From: an uncultured Clostridia bacterium
GTDB lineage: Bacteria; Bacillota; Clostridia; Lachnospirales; Anaerotignaceae
Direction: 5' to 3'
NCBI GenBank assembly: GCA_944381455.1
Contig: CALWLF010000061.1
Coordinates: forward strand, 1-43,671
DNA: 43,671 nt
Within the stretch, counting starts at the first letter, position 1; each line of letters begins with the position of its first letter. A program made the position numbers and the translations under genes. The notes under the pieces are model-generated. The model searched no databases. It worked only from the letters and a program-made list of their open reading frames with translations, and was not told the origin of the DNA. This document shows, one piece after another, positions 1-7,523 of the stretch.

Positions 1-164
1 CCACTTTGAACCATCCAGTAACCAGCTCTCACAGCCATATGCCAGATGCTGACAGACGTAAAATGGGCATCACTCCAGGTATGTTCCGTCTTTCCGTTGG
101 TATCGAAGATGCAGACGATCTGATCGCTGACTTCTATCAGGCTTTGGAAGTATACGCAAAATAA
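1..164 (+). CDS. Cys/Met metabolism PLP-dependent enzyme, C-terminal end
   Basis: Only the last 53 residues are in the window; the gene begins to the left of base 1. The visible tail includes the pattern HPVTSSHSHM, then a conserved GITPGMFRLSVGIED block and DLIADFYQAL. This is the C-terminal signature of the trans-sulfuration family (cystathionine gamma-synthase/lyase, methionine gamma-lyase, O-acetylhomoserine sulfhydrylase). These are cytosolic enzymes that make or break C-S bonds of Cys, Met and homocysteine. The tail alone cannot separate the subfamilies. A strong terminator follows 33 bases after the stop, so the gene ends its transcription unit. Confidence 0.85.
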   Translation, partial: TLNHPVTSSHSHMPDADRRKMGITPGMFRLSVGIEDADDLIADFYQALEVYAK

Positions 165-196
165 TTTGGTATCTTTCCAAAAACAAGATTCTTTTT

Positions 197-224
197 GGGC
201 TGACGCTTTGCGTCAGCCCTTTTT
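197..224 (+). terminator. Intrinsic terminator after the Cys/Met enzyme gene
   Basis: A perfect 9-bp stem, GGGCTGACG (197-205) with CGTCAGCCC (211-219), has a 5-base loop and is followed by TTTTT at 220-224. Confidence 0.93.
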
Positions 225-251
225 CTCCCTGTGCAAACACAGGGTTTTTAT

Positions 252-281
252 TTGCAAAAAAATAGCAAATTGTGATATAAT
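252..281 (+). promoter_or_regulatory. Sigma-A-type promoter for the B3/4-domain gene
   Basis: TTGCAA (252-257) and a perfect TATAAT (276-281) are 18 bases apart. TG at 273-274 makes an extended -10. The predicted transcript starts about 100 bases before the ATG at 390. Confidence 0.65.
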
Positions 282-389
282 AGTATCGAATTGTACCGCA
301 GGCATTAAAAGCAGTCAACAGAGGAACAGCATTGTTTCTTTTGCCTGCCGTGAAAATTCAAATCAAACATTCAGAAAGGCGGATGTACC

Positions 390-1055
390 ATGATTTCATT
401 ATCCATTGGTGCCGATATCAAAGCTGGTTGTCCTGCAATGCGCATCGGCTGCCTGCAATATCAGGTGAAAACGGAAAAAATCAACCCTGCTCTTTGGGAT
501 TTTATGCGGGAAAACACCTTTATCGCATTGCTAAAACAAATGGAAGAAACTCCTGTTACCCAGCTGCCCAATGTGGCCGAGGCCCGTACGGCTTATAAAG
601 CCTTTGGAAAAGATCCCGGCCGCTATCGTGTTTCTTCCGAAGCCTTATATCGCCGCATCAAACAAGGCAAAGGCCTCTATAAAGTCAATACTGTGGTGGA
701 TGTCAATAATTTAGTTTCTCTGGAAACCGGTTTTTCTGCTGGCTCTTATGACATCGCCCAGCTCCACGGTGCCGTTGAGTTTCGCATTGGAAAACCGGGG
801 GAAAGCTATCAGGGCATCGGAAAAGATACCATCAATATCGAAAGCCTGCCTGTGCTTTGTGATGAACAAGGCCCCTTTGGCAGCCCCACCAGCGACTCTG
901 TACGGGCCATGATCACCTTGGACACCACAGAGGTGGCAACACTGCTTTATGACTTCACCGGCACAGGAGATTTGGAAGCCATGTTGGCAAGAGCTGCGCA
1001 GCAATTTGCTTCTTTTGCCGGCGCAACAAACATCGAAACAAGCATCATCAAATGA
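390..1055 (+). CDS. B3/B4 tRNA-binding domain protein
   Basis: A 221-residue protein of the stand-alone B3/4 domain family, related to the editing domain of the phenylalanyl-tRNA synthetase beta chain. Supporting segments are the NVAEARTAYKAFGKDPGRYR block near residues 60-80, the SSEALYRRIKQGKGLY block, NTVVDVNNLVSLE near 100, and a late GSPTSDSVRAMIT segment; B3/4 proteins carry similar blocks. The family is thought to bind or edit tRNA or amino acids, but the role of free-standing members is not settled. The start has AGAAAGGCGG 7 bases ahead. A MerR regulator follows after 52 bases on the same strand, so the two are probably cotranscribed. Confidence 0.8.
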   Translation: MISLSIGADIKAGCPAMRIGCLQYQVKTEKINPALWDFMRENTFIALLKQMEETPVTQLPNVAEARTAYKAFGKDPGRYRVSSEALYRRIKQGKGLYKVNTVVDVNNLVSLETGFSAGSYDIAQLHGAVEFRIGKPGESYQGIGKDTINIESLPVLCDEQGPFGSPTSDSVRAMITLDTTEVATLLYDFTGTGDLEAMLARAAQQFASFAGATNIETSIIK

Positions 1056-1107
1056 TCAAAACGAAAAAACAGGAAACAAATCACTTTTAGAAAGGGGTGG
1101 TTTCACT

Positions 1108-1917
1108 GTGAAGGATTTATATTCCATTGGCGAAGTAGCAAAAATCATGGGGATTTCCATTCAAACTCTGCGCTATTATAGCAGCATTGATTTGCTGCAA
1201 CCTGCTTATATTAACCCTTCCACCGGGTATCGCTATTATTCTGTTGATCAGTTCCATTTCATTGACCGGATCAAATATTTGCAGAAGTTTGGACTTTCCT
1301 TAGAAGAAATCAGCAAAATCCTCGCTGCCAATAACATCCCTACATTGGTAAATTATTTGGATGAGCGGAAAAGACAATGTCTCCAAGAAATCAGTCAGCT
1401 CAATGACGTAGTGGATAGCATTGAATGGTATAAACAATATTTCACCTATGTAAATGGTGATCAAGACGTTTCCTCCAATGGCTACAGCCTCCATCTGGAA
1501 AAACGATATTTGGTGGCAGCCAAAGTCATTCCTGGAGAGCCAAAACAAGACTATCATGTACGCCTCAACCAAATCAAAAACAGCGAAGGACTAAAGGAAT
1601 TGCGCTATATGCGGCAGTTTTCCTTGATTTTGGACTATGACAGCCTGCTGGAAAACAAACTGAACCCCAGCTATCTGGGTATGTTCATCAAAGAAGCGCC
1701 TTCCTTCACTTCAGAACATATCATCGAAATCCCTGAGGGCGATTATTTTTGTTTCAAAGCACGGATTTTAAGCGAAGGCTGGAATCCATATTTTGCAAAA
1801 CTTTTCTTTGCCGATAAGCCAAAACCAACTTTGGTGCTGGCCAACGAATATGAAAACAGTCTTTATGAATATTCCCGCTGTGTATATGAAGTGCAGATTC
1901 TCATCCCAGAGGACTAA
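1108..1917 (+). CDS. MerR family transcriptional regulator
   Basis: A 269-residue regulator. Residues 1-70 form a MerR winged helix: YSIGEVAKIMGISIQTLRYYSSIDLLQPAYI, then TGYRYYS and the IDRIKYLQKFGLSLEEI recognition/dimer segment. A helical linker follows (near residues 75-115), and the C-terminal ~150 residues resemble a GyrI/BmrR-like effector domain, so it probably senses a small hydrophobic ligand (inferred). I use the GTG at 1108 because AAAGGGG lies 8-10 bases ahead; an open frame extends further upstream into the previous gene but has no such signal. It may control the operon with the B3/4 gene or an unlinked pump gene. A bidirectional terminator follows. Confidence 0.85.
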   Translation: MKDLYSIGEVAKIMGISIQTLRYYSSIDLLQPAYINPSTGYRYYSVDQFHFIDRIKYLQKFGLSLEEISKILAANNIPTLVNYLDERKRQCLQEISQLNDVVDSIEWYKQYFTYVNGDQDVSSNGYSLHLEKRYLVAAKVIPGEPKQDYHVRLNQIKNSEGLKELRYMRQFSLILDYDSLLENKLNPSYLGMFIKEAPSFTSEHIIEIPEGDYFCFKARILSEGWNPYFAKLFFADKPKPTLVLANEYENSLYEYSRCVYEVQILIPED

Positions 1918-1934
1918 TGTTTTTAACACGCAAA

Positions 1935-1978
1935 AAAAGACAGACGCGAAAGAATTTCTTCTTTCGCGTCTGTCTTTT
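1935..1978. terminator. Bidirectional terminator between convergent MerR and HAD genes
   Basis: A perfect 20-bp stem (1935-1954 with 1959-1978) and TTTC loop; core GACAGACGCGAAAGAA. A and T runs at the two ends let it serve both strands. It sits between the MerR stop at 1917 and the HAD stop at 2030. Confidence 0.92.
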
Positions 1979-2029
1979 GTGTATTGGTTTAGAAAAAAGG
2001 TTAAGTAAGGTAAAGATACAACAACGAAA

Positions 2030-2734
2030 TTATTTCGCTGCGTTTGCCTGATCATCCATGTACATACCTTTGATGATGTATACCAAAGTTTTCAGGTCGC
2101 CGCACATAATGTCTTCCTGATCGCGGAAAGGACGAACGATACCCTGACGGTTTACCCAGATGGTTTTGTAACCCATTCTGTTGCCAGGTACTACGTCATA
2201 TTTGAAGCCGAAACCTGCATGCATCCATTCTTCTACAGGGATGCCCAGTCTTTCCTGGCACAGTTTGAAACCATCGGTGTATGGTTTGTAGCAGCCAGCC
2301 ATTTCAGCGGTCACAACGTCGTCAGCTTCGATGCCGGTGTTTTTCATAACAGCTTCGATGATAGCGTTGTCGGTGTTGGTCAGATATACCACTTTGGTAT
2401 ATTTTCTCAATTCTTTCAAAGCTTCTACGGAGTCTGGGAATGCTTTCCAGTTAGCCATAGAATCAGCAAATTCCTGTGCATCTTCTTCGGTAAAATCGAA
2501 ACCGAATTCTCTACAAGTCATACCCATGGTGGTGAAGAGAACTTCTTTGTATGGGCGATATTTTTCCTGAATATATACGAACTGGATTTCTTCCCATCTC
2601 TGCTGAACTTCTTTTGGATCTACACCAACGATCCCTTTCTTGTCCATGAATCTTTTGAAGAAAGCCTGCACTTCGCCTTCCCAGTCGATAATGGTGCCAA
2701 ATACGTCAAACGAAATTGCCTTTGGTACTAACAT
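2030..2734 (-). CDS. HAD superfamily hydrolase, 2-haloacid dehalogenase-like (type II)
   Basis: A 234-residue cytosolic hydrolase. The nucleophile motif FDVFGTIIDW is at residues 9-18 (Asp10). Motif II is VVYLTNTD in mid-protein, the conserved Lys is in CYKPYTDGFK, and the last acidic motif is in GFGFKYDVVPGNRMGYKTIWVNR. This fits the type II haloacid dehalogenase group (L-2-haloacid dehalogenases and relatives). The family displaces halide from 2-haloacids through an aspartyl ester, but many members act on phosphate esters, so the substrate is open. The start is the ATG at 2734 because AAAGGATGG sits 5 bases ahead; an in-frame ATG at 2743 overlaps that site. Monocistronic. Confidence 0.85.
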   Translation of the reverse strand: MLVPKAISFDVFGTIIDWEGEVQAFFKRFMDKKGIVGVDPKEVQQRWEEIQFVYIQEKYRPYKEVLFTTMGMTCREFGFDFTEEDAQEFADSMANWKAFPDSVEALKELRKYTKVVYLTNTDNAIIEAVMKNTGIEADDVVTAEMAGCYKPYTDGFKLCQERLGIPVEEWMHAGFGFKYDVVPGNRMGYKTIWVNRQGIVRPFRDQEDIMCGDLKTLVYIIKGMYMDDQANAAK

Positions 2735-2801
2735 CGTAACCATCCTTTCCAAATCTCTTTTATAGTTTGCCTGAAGTGTTTTTCTCTTCTTTACAACACA
2801 C

Positions 2802-2832
2802 ATTCTAGTGTGTGTAGCTACAATAGAGTCAA
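2802..2832 (-). promoter_or_regulatory. Promoter with dyad for the HAD hydrolase gene
   Basis: On the minus strand TTGACT (2827-2832) and TAGAAT (2802-2807) are 19 bases apart, slightly long. A dyad with 7-base arms, ACACACA/TGTGTGT (2796-2802 and 2809-2815), overlaps the -10 and could be an operator. Confidence 0.5.
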
Positions 2833-2980
2833 CTGTTTTTCTACGATTTTTTTAGTTTTTGCATTTTGCCTAAAATGCCATCTCATTACTTGTATAAAAC
2901 GAACAAGGTCGTTTTCAAAAGAAATCTGTCATTTTCTACAAAGACATTCTGTCCTCCGTTTCCCTATTATTCCTCCTTGC

Positions 2981-3661
2981 CCCCTCATACAACTGCCCTC
3001 GTCCTTTTTGCTGGCCATGACCACGGCATTGCTGCCTGCCATCAGCCAGGCAGCGGCAAAAAGACAACAAGACAGACTGAAAAAAACCATTTCTCAAAGT
3101 CTGCTTTTTACTTGTGCCGCCTCCTATGGCGCCGCTGCTTTTTTTGTGCTCTATGCAGAAGAGATCTGCCTGCTCATTTACGGCGATGCCTCTTTGGGCG
3201 CCTTTTTACGCCCCTTGGGTTTTCTGGCGCCTTTGAGTTATCTGCATATTACCCTCAACGGCATCTGTAACGGCTTAAACCAGCAAAAATTTTCTTTTTG
3301 CGTCCACACCCTCTCTTCCCTATTGAGCATCGGCTGCATTTATTGGGGATTACCGCAAGTGGGGATCGCCGCCTGTTTTTTTGGCATGGCCGTCAGTCTG
3401 GTTTTTGGCTGTGGCTGCTTTTTGATACGGTTTTGGCGCAGCCATCTGCTGCAGTGTTCCTTCTTTTCTTTTTTTCTAGTGCCGTCTTTGGGGCTTTTGC
3501 TGGCCCACCTGGTGACACGGCTGCTGCCCTCCTTTTCTTTTTCTCAGGAAGTGCAAACTCTGTTTTGCGGCGGCATCTTTTTCCTGGTCTATGGCCTTTG
3601 CCTGCTGTTCAGCGGCATCTTGGACGAATGTCTGCCTCTTTTGCTTCGGCGGAAGAAATAA
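2981..3661 (+). pseudogene. 5'-truncated SpoVB/MviN-type flippase remnant
   Basis: The open frame from about 2981 to 3661 reads like the C-terminal half of a stage V sporulation protein B/polysaccharide transporter of the MOP superfamily. It opens with PLIQLPSSFLLAMTTALLP, the usual mid-protein segment, followed by an AISQAAAKRQQ region, several hydrophobic segments and GICNGLNQQKF. SpoVB proteins have about 500 residues and 12-14 membrane segments; here about 225 residues with 6-7 segments remain. The ~170 bases before it (2810-2980) are open in the same frame but resemble nothing, and I see no ribosome binding site. I read it as a relic with its first half deleted. SpoVB family members move lipid-linked precursors during spore cortex synthesis. 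Confidence 0.65.
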
Positions 3662-3663
3662 CA

Positions 3664-3703
3664 AAAACCTGCTTTCTTTCTCCCAGAGAAAAAAGCAGGT
3701 TTT
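3664..3703. terminator. Bidirectional terminator between the flippase remnant and galT
   Basis: A 12-bp stem, AAAACCTGCTTT (3664-3675) with AAAGCAGGTTTT (3692-3703). T-rich on both strands. It ends the minus-strand polA-to-galT operon. Confidence 0.85.
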
Positions 3704-3716
3704 CATCCAAACATTT

Positions 3717-4694
3717 TTATAGCTGCCGCAGCTGTTTTGCCGCTTCTTCCGGCAGCACATGGTTGATAAAGCTGTCGCTGCCAAATTCAAACCCCGCCAA
3801 AGAGCCCATGCGGGGAATAATTTCCATGTGCCAGTGAAATAACTGCCGCTGCTGCACTTTGGGGCTGTCCTCCAGGCATATGTTATAATTCAGCCCAGGC
3901 CGCAGGGCCATCACTTTTTTCAGCAATGTTTTTGTCAGCCTGGCCAAATCCAAAAGCTCTGCCTCCTCCAGCTGACCGATGGTCCACACATGACGGCGGG
4001 GAAGCACCCAAAGTTCATAAGCAAACCGGCTGGCATAGGGCACAAAGGAGACAAAATGCGCCGTTTCCTCCACCAGTCGCATCTTTGCTTCCTCCTCGTG
4101 GGCCAACATCTGGCAATAGGGGCAGGTCTTGCCAGCGGCCTGGGCCGCCAGCAAATATTCTTCCACTTTTCGCTGCCTTAATGGCACCATGGGGGTACCC
4201 AAAATCTGCCAATGAGAATGATACACCGAAGCGCCGGCCATGGGGCCGTTGTTTTTAAAGGCCTGGACATAGGCAATCTGCTCTTGCTGCCCCACCTGCA
4301 CCACTTGTTGTTGCAGCACAGAAAAAACCGTCTTCAGGTGATCGTCGGAAAACGCTTCCGGCGACTGGCCATGGACGGGTGTATCCACCACCACCCGGTG
4401 AATCCCAGTCCCATCCAGCGCCTCATAAAAATCGTCTGCCTGGGAACAGGCGCCGTTTTCTTCATCCAAAGCCGGGTATTTATTGGGAAAGACGCGAATT
4501 TCCCAGTTCGCCTCCTGGGGCAGCGCCGCCACTGCCAGCGGCGTTTCCTGCTCATGGCCGGGACAAAAGGGACAGCCCATGGCATTATTTTCTTGGAGCT
4601 GCTGGTTTCGCTTAAAATGATAGGGCTTATTGTGCCGGTTGGCAGCAAAAATCACCCATTCCCCTGTGATGCTGTTTTTTCTCACTTCTGACAT
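3717..4694 (-). CDS. galT: Galactose-1-phosphate uridylyltransferase-like protein
   Basis: A 325-residue HIT-superfamily nucleotidyltransferase. It begins MSEVRKNSITGEWVIFA, as GalT proteins do, has a CPFC zinc pair at residues 41-44, and carries the active-site triad H159-S-H161-W-Q163. In classical GalT this motif is HPHxQ, so Ser replaces Pro; His161 would be the uridylylated residue. A second CPYC pair lies in the C-terminal half. The Leloir enzyme exchanges UMP between UDP-glucose and galactose-1-phosphate. No galK or galE lies nearby, so a related reaction is possible. The start is set at 4694 by GGAAGAGG 5 bases ahead, rather than the longer frame from 4796, which would overlap the upstream gene. 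It is the last gene of the polA operon. Confidence 0.75.
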   Translation of the reverse strand: MSEVRKNSITGEWVIFAANRHNKPYHFKRNQQLQENNAMGCPFCPGHEQETPLAVAALPQEANWEIRVFPNKYPALDEENGACSQADDFYEALDGTGIHRVVVDTPVHGQSPEAFSDDHLKTVFSVLQQQVVQVGQQEQIAYVQAFKNNGPMAGASVYHSHWQILGTPMVPLRQRKVEEYLLAAQAAGKTCPYCQMLAHEEEAKMRLVEETAHFVSFVPYASRFAYELWVLPRRHVWTIGQLEEAELLDLARLTKTLLKKVMALRPGLNYNICLEDSPKVQQRQLFHWHMEIIPRMGSLAGFEFGSDSFINHVLPEEAAKQLRQL

Positions 4695-4710
4695 AACATA
4701 CCTCTTCCAT

Positions 4711-6315
4711 CTATTGTGTCGATTGGAAATACCATTGTTCCATCCCCCCATAGCAATGAAACTCCGTCGGTGTCGCTGTGCCGCCAATTTCATCACTTAA
4801 AAACAGGGCCGATTTCCGAAAGGCAATGCCCACATAGGGCAGCTCATTTAAAAACTCCTCTTGCAGGGCTGCCATGGCCTCTGTCATGGCTTTTTCGCCA
4901 ATGGCCACCCGGTAGGCAGCAACAAGGCTATCCATGGCGGCAGAGGAAAACCCGCCATAATTATGGCTGGCTCCCGTTTCAAACAAATAGCCAAAATCCG
5001 GCATGAAAGATAATTCCCAGCCGCCCAAAAACATCTGAAAATCGCCGGCTTCCAGCCGCTGTACATACGTTGCATAGTCCACCGCATCTACTGTAATGGA
5101 AAAGCCAATGCTGTTAAGGCTTTCGCCAATCCGCCGGGCTGCCTGCACCCGTTTCGTGTTTTCTTCGTTGACTAAAATGGAAAAAGCCAGTGTTTCTGTG
5201 CCATTTTCTCCAGCACGCTGCTGCACTGTCTGCCCTTCCACTGCCCCAAAGCCGGCTGCTGCCAGGTGCTCCCGTGCCGTTTTCAAATCATAGCCATACC
5301 GCTCTTCTTGGATGCTGTTTAGCCAACTGTCAGGGTTGACCGGCGTTTCGGCAGAAACGGCGTTGGACAGATATACCCCCTCTAGAATGCTTTCTCTGGG
5401 GATGGCATAGGCAATGGCCTTTCGCACATTTAAGTCGCTCAAAACGGGATTGGTAAATTGAAAGCCCAAAAAGTCAAAGTAATTGGCTGTAAAGCTAAAA
5501 CTGCGGCTGTTTTCTTCCAAATTGACACTGCCCAAAACAGTCTCATCTGCCAGCAGACAATCAATCATCCCCTGCTCAAAGGAAAACACATCGGTATCCT
5601 GGCTGGAGGTAATGCTGACCAAAACCGTCTGAATTTTGGGCGTTTCATGAAAACTGTTATTGGCGGCTGTCAGGCGCAGTTCCTTTGCCTGGGTATAGCT
5701 TTCAAAGGCATAGATGCTGTTACCCAGCGGGGCAAAATTTTTCTCGCTGGCAGTCACATCCTCTGTGCCATAATACCGTTGGCTGATCAGCGGAAAAGAG
5801 AGGGCATAGAGATTGTTGCTGTCCGGCGTAAAAAAGGTGATGGCCACCGTATCTTCCGCCGTTTTTTCTGCGCCAAAAATCCGCTGGGCACAAACGGCAT
5901 ACACGGCCGTATCCCGGCATTTTTTCAGGGTGTTGATGCTGAAAACCACATCGTCTGCCGTAATGGGCGAGCCATCGTGCCAGCTTAAACCCGATTTGAT
6001 TTTCACATGAAGCACCCGGCTTTCATCGGTATAATACCAGCTTTCGGCAATATTGGGCACCGGTTTTCCCGTCTCGTCGATGGCCACAAAGGGCTCATAG
6101 ACCAGCTTAAGCACCCGGTCCACCGTTTCTTCCTCATTTAAAAGCGGATTTAAAGTAGCGGCAGAACGCATACTGAGATTTAAGGATGTTTTCTCTTCCT
6201 GCTCCATGGCATTTCCTGCCCCCACCTGGCTGCCCACCAAAGTGGCAGTAGAAGAGGCAGAACAGCCGCAAAAAAGCAGCAGGAGCGAAAGCATCAGACA
6301 ACAAAACTGCTTCAT
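4711..6315 (-). CDS. ABC transporter substrate-binding lipoprotein, family 5 (peptide/nickel type)
   Basis: A 534-residue exported lipoprotein. The signal peptide ends in a lipobox LFCGC with Cys18. The mature part shows family 5 features: NLSMRSAATLNPLLNEEE, the signature WYYTDESRVLHVKIKSGLSWHDG near residues 90-110, DVVFSINTLK, and the late NVRKAIAYAIPRESI block. Such proteins capture oligopeptides, nickel or sugars outside the membrane for an ABC importer. No permease or ATPase genes are adjacent, so its partner must be elsewhere. The start has AAGGAG 5 bases ahead and overlaps the stop of the upstream lytic transglycosylase gene by 4 bases (ATGA), so translation is coupled. galT follows 16 bases later. 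Confidence 0.9.
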   Translation of the reverse strand: MKQFCCLMLSLLLLFCGCSASSTATLVGSQVGAGNAMEQEEKTSLNLSMRSAATLNPLLNEEETVDRVLKLVYEPFVAIDETGKPVPNIAESWYYTDESRVLHVKIKSGLSWHDGSPITADDVVFSINTLKKCRDTAVYAVCAQRIFGAEKTAEDTVAITFFTPDSNNLYALSFPLISQRYYGTEDVTASEKNFAPLGNSIYAFESYTQAKELRLTAANNSFHETPKIQTVLVSITSSQDTDVFSFEQGMIDCLLADETVLGSVNLEENSRSFSFTANYFDFLGFQFTNPVLSDLNVRKAIAYAIPRESILEGVYLSNAVSAETPVNPDSWLNSIQEERYGYDLKTAREHLAAAGFGAVEGQTVQQRAGENGTETLAFSILVNEENTKRVQAARRIGESLNSIGFSITVDAVDYATYVQRLEAGDFQMFLGGWELSFMPDFGYLFETGASHNYGGFSSAAMDSLVAAYRVAIGEKAMTEAMAALQEEFLNELPYVGIAFRKSALFLSDEIGGTATPTEFHCYGGMEQWYFQSTQ

Positions 6316-6905
6316 GACGACTCCTTTTCTGACTGTGATGAGGAGGGATAGATCAATCCATAAATTTTTTGCACCATCATCACTTTTTTTACATAGCGCT
6401 TCGTTTGACCAAAGGGAATTTCTGTCAGCGTAACTCCATCGGAGGAATAGGCCGGATTTTGCAGCCACTCTGACACATTGCCGCTGCCGGCATTATAAGC
6501 GGCCAGGGCCGTTTCCTCCGCCCCAAACTGATCCATAAGTTTGCGTAAGTACCAGCAGCCAATGCGGATATTGGTTTCCGGCTCAAATAAGTCCTCTGTT
6601 TCATATCCTTCCATTTCCAGCATCTCTGCTCCCCAGGCGCCTGTGCCGTCGGTAATCTGCATCAGGCCCATGGCATTTTTATGAGAAACGGCCTGTTCGT
6701 CAGAACGGCTTTCCGCAAAGATCACTGCATAGACCAGATGGGGATCCAACTGGTATTGAGCCGCATACTGGGTGACACATGCTTCATATTTTTTGGGGAA
6801 AATCCTTGGCAAAGCCACATAATAGATGGCCAATAGCACCAGTGCAACGGCCAAAACCCAGTTGCCCCAACGAAAAATTTTGTGTTTTGTTTTGGCTTGC
6901 TTCAT
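6312..6905 (-). CDS. Membrane-anchored lytic transglycosylase, Slt family
   Basis: A 197-residue protein with one N-terminal membrane segment (about residues 15-33) and a goose-type lysozyme/SLT domain outside. YQLDPHLVYAVIFAESRSD carries the catalytic Glu, followed by KNAMGLMQITDGTGAWGAEM and the ETNIRIGCWYLRKLMDQF and ALAAYNAGSGNVSEWL motifs typical of Slt70-like enzymes. It cleaves the MurNAc-GlcNAc bond of peptidoglycan to give 1,6-anhydro ends, in wall turnover. It lies 9 bases after coaE and overlaps the binding-protein gene by 4 bases; polA-coaE-slt is a recurring order in Clostridia. Confidence 0.92.
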   Translation of the reverse strand: MKQAKTKHKIFRWGNWVLAVALVLLAIYYVALPRIFPKKYEACVTQYAAQYQLDPHLVYAVIFAESRSDEQAVSHKNAMGLMQITDGTGAWGAEMLEMEGYETEDLFEPETNIRIGCWYLRKLMDQFGAEETALAAYNAGSGNVSEWLQNPAYSSDGVTLTEIPFGQTKRYVKKVMMVQKIYGLIYPSSSQSEKESS

Positions 6906-6914
6906 GGCTACTCC

Positions 6915-7508
6915 TTATTTCTTTTGGGCAAGCAGCTGCATCACTTGCCGTTTCACTTCTTCTACTGTGGTGCTGTTATCAATGACCACCGGCGCCGTCT
7001 TGCAATAGCTTTCCCAGTCCCGCTGGGCACGCATCCGTCCCAGCGCGTGGTCCTGGTCAATGCCGTCCCGCTCCATAATCCGTTTGAGCCGCACTTCTTT
7101 TGTGGCGGAAACCACCCAGATTTCGTCGCACAAATCACAAAACGGCGCTTCCAGCAGCAGCGGCGCATCAATGACGGCCAGAGGGTATCCTTCCTCTCTG
7201 GCCTGGGCCAGAGCCTGTTCCATCCGCTCATAAATGACTGGATGGGTGCAGGCGTTTAAAGTTTGGACCAGTTCTTCCCCGCCTTGAAACACTTTCGCAC
7301 CCAGTTTTTTGCGGGCAATTTCTCCGTTTTCGTCTAAAATTTCCACGCCAAAGGCTTCCACCAGGCGCCGGTAGGCTTCTTCGCCCTTTTCAATCACCTG
7401 ATGGCTGATGGCATCGGCATCCACCACAAAGGCGCCCTGTTCGGCCAACAAAGCCGTCACCACGCTTTTGCCGCTGCCGGTGCCGCCTGTAATTCCAATC
7501 ATCCGCAT
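6915..7508 (-). CDS. coaE: Dephospho-CoA kinase
   Basis: A 197-residue cytosolic kinase that phosphorylates the 3'-hydroxyl of dephospho-CoA, the last step of CoA synthesis. The Walker A loop GITGGTGSGKS is at residues 5-15. DADAISHQV near 30-40, the IDAPLLLEAPFCDLCDEIW block near 112-130, and RIMERDGIDQDHALGRM match CoaE. Length is normal for the family (about 200). The ATG at 7508 has GAAGGA 7 bases ahead; a second ATG two codons on is less well placed. It follows polA after 15 bases. Confidence 0.96.
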   Translation of the reverse strand: MRMIGITGGTGSGKSVVTALLAEQGAFVVDADAISHQVIEKGEEAYRRLVEAFGVEILDENGEIARKKLGAKVFQGGEELVQTLNACTHPVIYERMEQALAQAREEGYPLAVIDAPLLLEAPFCDLCDEIWVVSATKEVRLKRIMERDGIDQDHALGRMRAQRDWESYCKTAPVVIDNSTTVEEVKRQVMQLLAQKK

Positions 7509-7523
7509 GGGTTTTCCTTCTTT

